Shown: in pieces, positions 25,399-32,136 of the stretch
Layout: each line of letters starts with the position of its first letter
Position numbering within the stretch: position 1 is the first letter of the stretch
Source of the DNA: a virus
IMG/VR virus record: IMGVR_UViG_3300034375_011507
Location: 1-34,766 of that record
Strand: one strand, 5' to 3'
DNA length: 34,766 bases
Translations under genes and position numbers: made by a program
The notes under the pieces: model-generated
The model's input: only the letters and a program-made list of their open reading frames with translations
Told to the model about the DNA's origin: nothing
Database searches by the model: none

Positions 25399-26016
25399 AT
25401 GGAAACACCTCTAATGATGCTTACGACAATTATCGTTGCCTTAATAACGGCGGTTTTTGGGCCAATTGCTTTAGAATGGGCAAAAACTTATTTTGCAAAA
25501 AAGAAAGAAAAGCTAAATCCCGTAGATGAAGCTATACATTTAAATGCTTTAGTTGATGAACAACTTGATGTTATTATGAACGAATTAGGTTGTGATCGAG
25601 TATGGGTAACTCAGTTCCACAATGGTGGTCATTTTTACCCTACAGGAAAATCAATCCAAAAGTTTTCTATGTTTTATGAAAAAATTACCCCTGGTAATTT
25701 ATCATCTCAACAAAGTTTCCAAAACGTTCCTGTATCATTATTTCCTAAAACAATGGCTGAACTTTATAAAAATGGAGAGATAGCTGTTTTAGATAAAGAT
25801 GGAGAAGATTATGGTTTGAAACCATTTGCTGATCCCTATGGTGCCGAATCATATTATTTAGTAGCATTAGATGATTTACAAGATCGCTTTATTGGCGTAC
25901 TTGGAGTAGATTATCAACAAAAACATAAATTATCCAAGGAAGAATGGATATTTATACGACAGAAAGCGGGTGTCATTGGTACCTTATTAGATGAATACTT
26001 AAACGGAAAAAAATAA
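25399..26016 (+). CDS. Membrane-anchored GAF-like protein, unknown function
   Basis: A 205-residue protein with one N-terminal membrane segment (residues about 6-28, LMMLTTIIVALITAVFGPIA), a basic stretch (YFAKKKEKL), and a soluble domain of about 160 residues. That domain (GCDRVWVTQFHNGGHFYPTG, later GAESYYLVALDDLQDRFIGV, LGVDYQQKH, then a helical end) has the strand-helix pattern of GAF-like domains. The anchor places the domain in the cytoplasm or periplasm depending on orientation; positive-inside would put it in the cytoplasm. The start is 6 bases after the endolysin stop. A late lysis-timing or envelope role is possible because of position, but is not shown by the sequence. Confidence 0.6.
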   Translation: METPLMMLTTIIVALITAVFGPIALEWAKTYFAKKKEKLNPVDEAIHLNALVDEQLDVIMNELGCDRVWVTQFHNGGHFYPTGKSIQKFSMFYEKITPGNLSSQQSFQNVPVSLFPKTMAELYKNGEIAVLDKDGEDYGLKPFADPYGAESYYLVALDDLQDRFIGVLGVDYQQKHKLSKEEWIFIRQKAGVIGTLLDEYLNGKK

Positions 26017-26036
26017 ACTTACTATCTAAATTTTAA

Positions 26037-26070
26037 TTTGGTTTTTCCATAAAATCTTTCTATATTTATA
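26037..26070 (+). promoter_or_regulatory. Promoter with both host-like and late-like features
   Basis: TTTG at 26037-26040, then exactly 20 bases, then TATATTTA at 26061-26068, which overlaps a TATTTATA. The gene start is at 26092. It fits the Bacteroidetes consensus well. Confidence 0.6.
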
Positions 26071-26091
26071 TTCAACCAACATTAAAATTCA

Positions 26092-27369
26092 ATGTGGAAT
26101 AAAATACAAGAAAGGATATTTCCCTTTATAATCGCAACCTCTGCCCTGTCAGTGTCTGCTTCGGCCGCTTTCTATTCAGTTAGTGGCCTTAGCAAACTCT
26201 TTGCTGGAGCAGCTTTAGCAGTAATTATTATGGCAACATCTTTAGAAGTAGCTAAATTAGTAATTGCTTCTTTACTTTACCAATATCGTAAAACATTACC
26301 TCGAGGATTAAAAATTTATTTAACTACAGCAGCTTTTGTTTTAGTACTAATCACCTCTATGGGTATTTATGGTTTCTTATCAGCTGCTTATCAAGAAACA
26401 GCTAATAAAGCAGGTAATATTGATGCTCAAATAGCTTTAATTGAAACCAAACGAGATAACATTAGGGACCAGTTAGCGGTATATAATGCAGAAAAAAGCA
26501 CTATTAACGGGGCAGTAGCTGATTTACAAGCTGGTTTAGCAAACAACGTCATACAGTACACAAACGCTGAAGGTCAATTAATTACAACAACCTCAAGCTC
26601 AACTCGTAGAGCCCTTGAAAAACAACTAGATCAAGCAGTTGAAAGACAAAATGAGTTAAATACCAAAATAGATGGTTTAAATACTCAATTATTTGAGTAC
26701 GAAACTGAGATAGTAGAAGTTCGCACTGGTAATGATTTAGCAGGTGAATTAGGCCCACTTAAATATCTTTCAGGTTTAACTGGGATTCCAATGGATAAGA
26801 TTATTAATTATTTACTTTTAACTATTATTTTTGTATTTGATCCTTTAGCAATTGCTCTTGTAATTGCCGCTAATTTTGCTTTTGAGCAAATTAGAAAAAA
26901 ATATAAGTCTAATCTTTATGGTGAAAAAGTTCCAATTTCTAAAGAAGAACAACGTCAACATATAGTTGATATGATGAAAGCTGATGAAGAAGATGGATTA
27001 TATGAAGAATGGGACTCAACCTTAAATGATGGTTTAGAAGATGAAGAATGGGATGAAGAAGAATTACCTGTAGATTTAGGTGAAGATGTAGTTGAAGTAA
27101 AAAAAAAAGCTTCAAACGAAAATATAGAAGATTTATTCGAAGACTGGGAAAGTCCTTCAACCAACTTAAAAAACGAATTAGATTTAAACAAAGACGGAAT
27201 CGTAGACGATCAAGAAATAAATTTCGCTAACTTAAAAATACAAAATTTAGAAAGACAACTAGTCCCAGGACTATCAACTTTTAGAAGAAATAAAATTATT
27301 AGTGAAATTGAAAGAATTAAATCTCTTTTTCCACCAAAAGATGATGATTTGACAATAAAATATAATTAA
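26092..27369 (+). CDS. Multi-pass membrane protein with coiled coil and EF-hand loop, unknown function
   Basis: A 425-residue protein. Hydrophobic segments lie at about 11-30, 34-62, 74-98 and 236-262. Between the third and fourth is a long hydrophilic coiled-coil region (residues 100-210, with NIDAQIALIETKRDNIRDQL and RRALEKQLDQAVERQNEL). After the last helix comes an acidic tail (EDEEWDEEELPVDLGEDVV) and, at 364-375, a canonical EF-hand loop D-x-N-x-D-G-x-x-D-x-x-E (DLNKDGIVDDQE), then a basic C-terminal helix. I do not recognise a named family. It is expressed from its own strong promoter. A membrane remodelling, superinfection or lysis-control role is only conjecture. Confidence 0.65.
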   Translation: MWNKIQERIFPFIIATSALSVSASAAFYSVSGLSKLFAGAALAVIIMATSLEVAKLVIASLLYQYRKTLPRGLKIYLTTAAFVLVLITSMGIYGFLSAAYQETANKAGNIDAQIALIETKRDNIRDQLAVYNAEKSTINGAVADLQAGLANNVIQYTNAEGQLITTTSSSTRRALEKQLDQAVERQNELNTKIDGLNTQLFEYETEIVEVRTGNDLAGELGPLKYLSGLTGIPMDKIINYLLLTIIFVFDPLAIALVIAANFAFEQIRKKYKSNLYGEKVPISKEEQRQHIVDMMKADEEDGLYEEWDSTLNDGLEDEEWDEEELPVDLGEDVVEVKKKASNENIEDLFEDWESPSTNLKNELDLNKDGIVDDQEINFANLKIQNLERQLVPGLSTFRRNKIISEIERIKSLFPPKDDDLTIKYN

Positions 27370-27372
27370 AAA

Positions 27373-27404
27373 TTTGGAGACCCGAAAGGGTCTTCGTATA
27401 TTTA
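27373..27404 (+). promoter_or_regulatory. Host-like promoter with a hairpin in its spacer
   Basis: TTTG 27373-27376 and TATATTTA 27397-27404 are 20 bases apart. The spacer holds AGACCC-GAAA-GGGTCT (27378-27393), a perfect six-pair inverted repeat with a GNRA-type loop. A near copy is at 28702. The downstream ATG is 27422. Confidence 0.65.
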
Positions 27405-27421
27405 CACCGCAATTGAGAGTT

Positions 27422-27910
27422 ATGAAAAAACGAGTATTATATCTTCACGGTCTTGAAAGCCAACAAGGTGGAGACAAAGTCGATTTTTTAGCAGATAAAT
27501 GTTATGTCCATGCTCCTGTTATGGATTATAGCCGAAAAGATATTTTTAGTTTTTTAATTAATAAGGTAGAAGATCTAAAACCTGATCTTATTATTGGTAG
27601 TAGTATGGGTGGTTATAGTGCTTATATATTAGGTGCTCTTTACAAAATCCCAGTTATTGCTTTTAACCCAGCATTTCATAGTAGAAGTTTTGAACCTAAT
27701 TATCCTGAATTTATTCATCATCAGGTTTGTCAAAATGCTAGAATTATTTTAGGAAATGAGGATACTGTTATTAACCCTGATAGAACTTTAGAATGGTTAA
27801 AAGACCATATAATGAACCAACATCCAAAAATTAATATTGAGCGTGTAGATGGAATGGGACATAGAGTACCATTTGACATATTTATAAACAAAATCGCTCA
27901 TGAGCTTTAA
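27422..27910 (+). CDS. YqiA/UPF0227-like alpha/beta-hydrolase (esterase)
   Basis: A 162-residue hydrolase. The start at 27422 (MKKRVLYLHG) is preferred over an in-frame ATG at 27374 because the extra 16 codons would run through the promoter hairpin. The family features are RVLYLHGLESQ at the N-terminus, the nucleophile elbow G-S-S61-M-G-G (DLIIGSSMGGYSA), D114 in GNEDTVI and H147 in GMGHRVP, forming a Ser-Asp-His triad. It is somewhat shorter than E. coli YqiA (193), which hydrolyses short acyl esters. The substrate here is unknown. Its stop overlaps the next gene by 11 bases. It could deacylate host surface or small molecules, but nothing in the sequence shows which. Confidence 0.82.
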   Translation: MKKRVLYLHGLESQQGGDKVDFLADKCYVHAPVMDYSRKDIFSFLINKVEDLKPDLIIGSSMGGYSAYILGALYKIPVIAFNPAFHSRSFEPNYPEFIHHQVCQNARIILGNEDTVINPDRTLEWLKDHIMNQHPKINIERVDGMGHRVPFDIFINKIAHEL

Positions 27911-28469
27911 TTTACACGGTTGGTTTAAAAAACAATATCTTAGAGAAGAGTCCGGATTTGATAAAAATGTATGGATTACCCTTACTAAAGATGAACAAGA
28001 GGAATTTGCTGAAGAAATTTTTGATTTAATTTCTACAGCTTATGCTCCTATTGGTGGTCATTCTAACTACAAATCCCCAGATGATGTTACAGGTGCTGAA
28101 GGTGAATCAGACTATATGGTTATAGATTTAGATGATGATCCTGAATTTGATGCTTTAAAGATTACTCAAGATAAAGAAGCAGGTAATAAATCCGTAGGTA
28201 TGGGACATGATGGTTCAGGACCTGCTAAATCAGCCGCCGTAAATATTACAGCAATTATGCTTAAAGAACCCGGACATTATGTTGAAGTATCAGGTAAATT
28301 AAAAGATATTTTACAATCTAAAGGAGTTCCAGTAGTTACAGATGAAGAAACTATTCGTAAAGCTCTTAAAGGTAAACAAATTGAAATGAATAGTGATGGA
28401 ACTTATTCACGTTATATTGGTGGTTCTAAACACACCAAAACTATGATGGGTAACCCTCTTACCAAGTAA
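27900..28469 (+). CDS. Conserved phage protein of unknown function
   Basis: A 189-residue protein. It begins with a Trp/Lys-rich segment (MSFNLHGWFKKQYLREESGF), then an acidic helix (KDEQEEFAEEIFDLISTAYA) and a central block with PIGGHSNYKSPDDV, YMVIDLDDDPEFDAL and KSVGMGHDGSGPAKSAA, followed by PGHYVEVSGKLKDIL, GVPVV, and a C-terminal YSRYIGGSKHTKTMMGNP. I associate this pattern with an abundant unnamed family in T4-like marine phages, some with a GNAT-like fold; I cannot assign a substrate. It is coupled to the esterase gene by an 11-base overlap. Its 3' end overlaps the convergent lipoprotein gene by 11 bases. Confidence 0.68.
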   Translation: MSFNLHGWFKKQYLREESGFDKNVWITLTKDEQEEFAEEIFDLISTAYAPIGGHSNYKSPDDVTGAEGESDYMVIDLDDDPEFDALKITQDKEAGNKSVGMGHDGSGPAKSAAVNITAIMLKEPGHYVEVSGKLKDILQSKGVPVVTDEETIRKALKGKQIEMNSDGTYSRYIGGSKHTKTMMGNPLTK

Positions 28470-28608
28470 AAAATACGTGGTCGTGGATTCCAATATTAGT
28501 ACAATTTGGGTCTTGTCTACAAATAGGTTGTTCAACTCTAGCTACACTTTCTGAAACAGCACAACTAGCTAATAATAATAATACGATGAAAGCAAAAATC
28601 TTTTTCAT
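28459..28608 (-). CDS. Small secreted lipoprotein on the opposite strand
   Basis: The only leftward gene in the window: ATG at 28606-28608 and TAA at 28459-28461, 49 residues, too short for ordinary ORF lists. The start MKKIFAFIVLLLLASC is a textbook lipoprotein signal: two Lys, a hydrophobic core and a lipobox L-A-S-C16. The mature part is 34 residues with two more Cys (C30 and C36) that could form a disulphide, ending HDHVFFTW. No hydrophobic segment follows the lipobox. Small phage lipoproteins act as outer-membrane spanin partners (Rz1 type) or superinfection-exclusion factors. No Rz-type partner gene is seen next to it, so a cell-surface exclusion or moron role seems at least as likely. 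That is inference. Confidence 0.75.
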   Translation of the reverse strand: MKKIFAFIVLLLLASCAVSESVARVEQPICRQDPNCTNIGIHDHVFFTW

Positions 28609-28655
28609 ATGTTTTGATTTTAATTGTTAATAATTTGGCGATTATACATATTAAC

Positions 28656-28693
28656 GTCATCTGCGTCATTATAGAGTCATATAAAAACGTCAT
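28656..28693. repeat. Four GTCAT repeats in the divergent intergenic region
   Basis: GTCAT occurs at 28656, 28665, 28676 and 28689, mostly as [AG]CGTCAT, spaced 9, 11 and 13 bases. A further copy, at 28765-28769, overlaps the ATG of the next gene. The region lies between the leftward lipoprotein and a rightward promoter, so these could be operator sites. Confidence 0.45.
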
Positions 28694-28701
28694 ATGAAAA
28701 G

Positions 28702-28733
28702 TTTGGAGCCCCGAAAGGGGCTTCGTACATTTA
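28702..28733 (+). promoter_or_regulatory. Host-like promoter with a hairpin in its spacer (second copy)
   Basis: TTTG 28702-28705 and TACATTTA 28726-28733 are 20 bases apart. The spacer holds AGCCCC-GAAA-GGGGCT, the same hairpin as at 27378 but with an A-T pair changed to C-G, and the surrounding TTTGGAG and CTTCGTA are shared. Confidence 0.65.
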
Positions 28734-28767
28734 CCATGTAAATGAAAAAATAATAAAGGTTATAGTC

Positions 28768-29106
28768 ATGAAAAAGCATTTCGAAACAGCAACAGAAAAA
28801 TTTGAGTTCACCGTTGATTTAGGTGGATGGAGAAAGAAAAAAGTATTTGAATTTTTCCCTAAAGGTGAAGAATCATGGTCATCAGCTGCAGTCCGTGAAT
28901 TGAGTTTGTTTGGTAAAAGCATGAATGTTAGTTCTATTACAAAACAAGGATTAATGATGTATGATTTTGATATGTTAGGTAATAAACTTACTGCTAAAAT
29001 TAAGTGGGAAGATGTTGAATTAGGAAATACATTAGATGAACCTAAAGAAATCCCCGGATTTGAAGGTACAAAAGAAGCTTTAGATAATCTTTCAATTTTT
29101 AAATAA
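28768..29106 (+). CDS. Small accessory protein, unknown function
   Basis: A 112-residue protein, beta-rich and mixed in charge (KFEFTVDLGGWRKKKVFEFF, KSMNVSSITKQGLMMYDFDM, LTAKIKWEDVELGNTLDEP). No membrane segment, signal or catalytic motif is visible. The leader contains two tiny ORFs (ATG-TAA at 28736 and ATGAAAAAATAA at 28742) between promoter and start; whether they matter is unknown. It heads a run of small genes ending at 30217. Unrecognised. Confidence 0.6.
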   Translation: MKKHFETATEKFEFTVDLGGWRKKKVFEFFPKGEESWSSAAVRELSLFGKSMNVSSITKQGLMMYDFDMLGNKLTAKIKWEDVELGNTLDEPKEIPGFEGTKEALDNLSIFK

Positions 29107-29109
29107 GTT

Positions 29110-29322
29110 ATGACATACGATTTATCAACCAAATACGCTGAAAAAACCGGTATATTAAGAGGTACTATGTCTTGGGTTGCCCTATACGAAGATATTTCAG
29201 ATGAAGCATTTAAAAAATTAGCTCGTTGTCTTATTGAAGTAGGTGAAGAAGGAGATGCATTAGATAATCAAACAAAAGGTTGGCTAATGGAGGCAGCCGA
29301 AAAAAGAGGCATTACATTGTAA
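29110..29322 (+). CDS. Small accessory protein, unknown function
   Basis: A 70-residue, mainly helical protein (YDLSTKYAEKTGILRGTMSW, then DISDEAFKKLARCLIEVGEE and KGWLMEAAEKRGITL). It starts 3 bases after the previous gene in a 'gttATG' context and ends 2 bases before the next ATG at 29325. The even helical pattern suggests a compact helical bundle. No known family comes to mind. Confidence 0.6.
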   Translation: MTYDLSTKYAEKTGILRGTMSWVALYEDISDEAFKKLARCLIEVGEEGDALDNQTKGWLMEAAEKRGITL

Positions 29323-29324
29323 TT

Positions 29325-29933
29325 ATGGCTTGGCAGTTTATTAAAGAAAGTTCAATCTCACATAGTCGAGAGGTTGTTGAAGAACATATTTCAAAACTTC
29401 AACCTCTCAATTACAACCAATTTCGTTGGTGGCGTACTCATACTGATAATGTTAAACCACTTGGTAAACGTGCTCCACTCAAAGATCGTATTGCAAATGG
29501 AGATTTTGAACCATCATCTTATCTTTGGCAAGCACAATTAGCGTTGTATACTGCTAAAGACAAAGTCAATCTTCAAACAGATGATTATCAAAAGCAATTA
29601 GAAAATCTTGCTGTTGATTTAGCTCGTTACAAACGATTGATGGAAGATTATGAGAAAGAAGAATCTCAACGTATGGAAGATTTGTATAATGCCTTTACCT
29701 CAGCATATCAAATTACCAAAGATGAACTTACAGAAGCATTTCTTAAATGGCCCGGTGATATTGCTTCGTTTTATGGTATGGCTGAAGAATTTTTCCGTAA
29801 AACCCCCGCTGAAAATAGAAAAAATATGAGAGGGCGTGGTCGTCCTCCTAAAGTAAAAATAGAACAAACACCTAAAGTATTACAAGTAAAACGAGGTCGA
29901 GGTCGTCCTCCTGGGAGTAAAAATAAAAAATAA
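29325..29933 (+). CDS. Protein with two C-terminal AT-hooks, probable DNA binder
   Basis: A 202-residue protein from ATG 29325 (MAWQFIKESS, 'attATG' context); an in-frame TTG at 29280 inside the previous gene is unlikely as start. Residues 1-75 are mixed, with FRWWRTHTDN and GKRAPLKDRI. Residues 75-155 are a charged helical region (QKQLENLAVDLARYKRLMED). The last 35 residues hold two AT-hook motifs, RGRGRPPK (169-176) and KRGRGRPPGSK (189-199), which in known proteins bind the minor groove of AT-rich DNA. It could compact, mark or regulate the AT-rich phage genome. Its overlap with the next gene is one base (TAATG). Confidence 0.72.
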   Translation: MAWQFIKESSISHSREVVEEHISKLQPLNYNQFRWWRTHTDNVKPLGKRAPLKDRIANGDFEPSSYLWQAQLALYTAKDKVNLQTDDYQKQLENLAVDLARYKRLMEDYEKEESQRMEDLYNAFTSAYQITKDELTEAFLKWPGDIASFYGMAEEFFRKTPAENRKNMRGRGRPPKVKIEQTPKVLQVKRGRGRPPGSKNKK

Positions 29934-30217
29934 TGAAATTAGAAATTGGAAATAATCAAGGACACGTTATTATAGACGATACCTCAGGAAAAATTATGTC
30001 TGTATTAGTTAGAGATGCTGTAGAAGGTAAATCTGATTTTATTGGTACTACCAGTTATACTAACAACCATGATGGTACCCATACTGATATGAGACCTACT
30101 CCTTGTTCAAATCATGCTACCCAACAAGACGAAGATGAAGAAGCTGAAATGCGAATGAGAATAATTATGCAAAATGGTAACACAGGAGAACACTATGACT
30201 TGGATCCAGAAGAATAG
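29933..30217 (+). CDS. Small protein, unknown function
   Basis: A 94-residue protein. Its N-terminal half is beta-like (GHVIIDDTSGKIMSVLVRD) and the rest is polar and rich in acidic residues (QQDEDEEAEMRMRIIMQNG). Several His and Cys (TNNHDGTHTDMRPTPCSNH) in mid-protein could bind a metal, but no known spacing is seen. It is coupled to the AT-hook gene by a one-base overlap and is the last gene before the promoter of the modification module. Confidence 0.58.
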   Translation: MKLEIGNNQGHVIIDDTSGKIMSVLVRDAVEGKSDFIGTTSYTNNHDGTHTDMRPTPCSNHATQQDEDEEAEMRMRIIMQNGNTGEHYDLDPEE

Positions 30218-30230
30218 TTTCATATATTCA
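30199..30230 (+). promoter_or_regulatory. Putative host-like promoter of the 7-deazaguanine module
   Basis: CTTG at 30199-30202 and TATATTCA at 30223-30230 are 20 bases apart, the same spacing as at the stronger promoters. The -33 box lies inside the end of the preceding gene. The ATG of the DpdA-like gene is at 30248. Confidence 0.45.
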
Positions 30231-30247
30231 TTTTAAATATTTAAGTT

Positions 30248-31036
30248 ATGATAAAAGTAAGCCATGAAACCCCTTTATGTTTGCTGGGGGATAGTGAAAA
30301 ATTTAACGACTATGACTATTGCTTGCCTCATTTACTCGATGAGGAGGAAGGTTATCTAGAATATTTTAGACAAGCCAAAGCAAAAGGTCGATACATTATT
30401 ATGGACAACTCACTTCATGAGCTAGGAAAAGCATATGATACTGAACGTTTAATGTATTGGATTTCTGAATTAGAACCAGATGAATTTATTGTACCTGATG
30501 TCTGGCAAGATAGAAATGCATCCGTAGAAAATGCTAAAGAATGGGCTAAAATTATTCTACCTAAAAATACTACTAAAGTAGTTGTTGTTCAAGCAACTAC
30601 TATCCATGAAGCATTTACTTGCACTCAGGCCTATAAAGATTTAGGTTATGAAAAAATTGCATATTCTTATGGTGCTTCTTATTACAATGATGTTGTAACT
30701 CACCCTAATAAACATTTAGGTAAAGCTTTAGGTCGTATGGTAGTTTTAAGTACTCTATATAATCAAGGTGTTTTAACTAAAGATGATAGAGTGCATTTGC
30801 TGGGTTGTCAAGTACCTCAAGAATTTGGTTGGTATAAAGGAATTGATTGTATTGAATCAATTGATACTTCAAATCCAGTAATGGCTGCTTTAGAAGGTAT
30901 TTATTATACTGATGCTGGTTTAGATAAAAAACCAACAGCAAACATGAATGATTATTTTTATATGTTAAGTGATCAAGTTAATTATGATTACTTAATTCAT
31001 AATGTTTATAAATTTAGAGAAATTAATGATCTATAA
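30248..31036 (+). CDS. dpdA: DpdA-like 7-deazaguanine DNA transglycosylase (TGT family)
   Basis: A 262-residue protein likely to swap guanine in phage DNA for preQ0 or a derivative, related to bacterial tRNA-guanine transglycosylase. Features: IIMDNSLHELG with D53 (like the DSGGFQ Asp region of TGT), DEFIVPDVWQDRNASVENA, KVVVVQATTIHEA, HLLGCQVPQEF at 183-193, and CIESIDTSNP with D206 as candidate nucleophile. TGT proteins are about 370 residues and carry a zinc site; here both the length and the Cys pattern fit the shorter phage DpdA group. Directly downstream are queC, queD and queE, which strongly supports this role. The promoter at 30199 would start the operon. Confidence 0.82.
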   Translation: MIKVSHETPLCLLGDSEKFNDYDYCLPHLLDEEEGYLEYFRQAKAKGRYIIMDNSLHELGKAYDTERLMYWISELEPDEFIVPDVWQDRNASVENAKEWAKIILPKNTTKVVVVQATTIHEAFTCTQAYKDLGYEKIAYSYGASYYNDVVTHPNKHLGKALGRMVVLSTLYNQGVLTKDDRVHLLGCQVPQEFGWYKGIDCIESIDTSNPVMAALEGIYYTDAGLDKKPTANMNDYFYMLSDQVNYDYLIHNVYKFREINDL

Positions 31037-31037
31037 T

Positions 31038-31238
31038 ATGGAAGAAGAATACGTAAGTTTATTTGATTACCTAGGAAAACCCGCAGGTGAAAAACTAGGT
31101 TTAGAAGTAGCAACAGCTGCTGGTAAAGCAGGAGAACCAACTAAAAGAAAAATGGTTGCAAATGCAAAGTATAAGGGACCTGTAAATATGTTCCGTCGTG
31201 AATTTTTAAATGAATATTTTAATCAACAAAAGCGTTAG
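31038..31238 (+). CDS. Small protein between dpdA and queC, unknown function
   Basis: A 66-residue protein from ATG 31038, one base after the DpdA stop; an ATG at 31002 inside dpdA is unlikely to be used. Sequence: EEEYVSLFDYLGKPAGEKLG, an Ala/Gly-rich middle, KRKMVANAKYKGPVNMFRRE, and a helical basic end. I do not know the family. Conserved small genes of this kind often accompany modification modules, but no function can be read. Confidence 0.55.
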   Translation: MEEEYVSLFDYLGKPAGEKLGLEVATAAGKAGEPTKRKMVANAKYKGPVNMFRREFLNEYFNQQKR

Positions 31239-31249
31239 CCTATACGCTT
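31230..31249. repeat. Short inverted repeat before queC
   Basis: AAGCGT at 31230-31235 pairs with ACGCTT at 31244-31249 around an eight-base loop. It spans the stop of the small upstream gene and is followed by AAAATACC, with no T-run, so it is not a convincing terminator. It might affect translation of queC. Confidence 0.3.
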
Positions 31250-31281
31250 AAAATACCTGGCAAATTTAAATTATATAAATT

Positions 31282-32136
31282 ATGTTATTTACAGACGACC
31301 AATTAGGTAAATTGAATGCGAAACACGCAGTAGTATCACTTTCAGGTGGTATGGATTCGAGCACTTTGTTGCTTAAATGTATCAAAGAATTTGATACAGT
31401 AACGGCTTTGTCTTTTGATTACGGACAAAAACACCGAGTTGAATTAGAGCGAGCTCAATCATTAGTTGATTATTTGAAAACTAGTGGTTATGATGTTCGT
31501 TATCGAGTAATCAAATTAGATGGTTTAACAGACCTATTAAATTCTGCTTTGGTAGAAGGTGGAGATGAAGTGCCTGAAGGACACTATGCTGAAGAAAACA
31601 TGAAAGCAACTGTTGTTCCTAATCGCAATAAAATCTTTGCTTCAATTACTCAGGCAGTAGCACTTTCAATCGCAGATAAAACGGAAGAAAACACTGTAAT
31701 TGCGATGGGAATTCATGCTGGTGATCACGCAATCTATCCTGATTGTCGTCAAGAATTCCGTGACTTGGATTTTGAAGCATTCCGTTCTGGTAACTGGGGT
31801 TCTGAAAGAGTATTTGTTTATACTCCTTATTTAAATGGTGATAAGTTTACTATTTTGGAAGATGGGCAATGGTTGTGTGATTACTTAGTAATTGATTTTG
31901 ATGAAGTTTACTCACGTACTAATACTTCTTATAAACCAATTAAAATCTATCATCGCCCAGAAACTAATGCTTACAAATGGTATTCAGATTATAAATCAGC
32001 ATCATCAGTTGAACGTGTAGAAGCATTTATTAAACTTGGTCGTCCTGATCCTGTAGAGTATGCTGATGAAAATGGTGTAGCAAGTTGGGAAACAGTTGTT
32101 GAACACGTATCTAAAGTACTTGCTAGTCATGAGTGA
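31282..32136 (+). CDS. queC: 7-cyano-7-deazaguanine (preQ0) synthase QueC, zinc site lost
   Basis: A 284-residue enzyme that uses ATP and ammonia to turn 7-carboxy-7-deazaguanine into preQ0. The PP-loop SGGMDS is at 21-26, then LSFDYGQKHRVELERA, VVPNRNKIFASITQAVALS, and AMGIHAGDHAIYPDCRQEF. The C-terminal region ends with VERVEAFIKLGRPDPVEYA, which matches the 'R..AF...G..DP' end of QueC. However, the CGxCxxC-type zinc cysteines that usually precede it are absent: the equivalent stretch reads YKWYSDYKSASS. It is 50-60 residues longer than typical bacterial QueC (~225-230). Together with dpdA, queD and queE it forms the preQ0 module. Confidence 0.9.
   Translation: MLFTDDQLGKLNAKHAVVSLSGGMDSSTLLLKCIKEFDTVTALSFDYGQKHRVELERAQSLVDYLKTSGYDVRYRVIKLDGLTDLLNSALVEGGDEVPEGHYAEENMKATVVPNRNKIFASITQAVALSIADKTEENTVIAMGIHAGDHAIYPDCRQEFRDLDFEAFRSGNWGSERVFVYTPYLNGDKFTILEDGQWLCDYLVIDFDEVYSRTNTSYKPIKIYHRPETNAYKWYSDYKSASSVERVEAFIKLGRPDPVEYADENGVASWETVVEHVSKVLASHE

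Noticed and set aside
646-26070. TATTTATA read as T4-type late promoters (TATAAATA) on the minus strand
   Set aside because: There are no leftward genes behind any of them, while a rightward gene start follows each one.
26939-27191. Two leftward ORFs opposite the acidic tail of the membrane protein
   Set aside because: Their Leu/His/Ser-rich sequence is simply the reverse complement of the GAA/GAT-rich acidic codons.
27374-27421. Upstream start of the esterase at 27374
   Set aside because: The extra codons read through the promoter hairpin and -7 box, and the family's normal N-terminus begins at MKKRVLYLHG (27422).
28641-28650. A TATAAT on the minus strand upstream of the lipoprotein gene
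   Set aside because: It looks like an enterobacterial -10 box, but the other promoters here follow the Bacteroidetes form and no matching -33 TTTG is at the right distance, so I do not claim it as the promoter.
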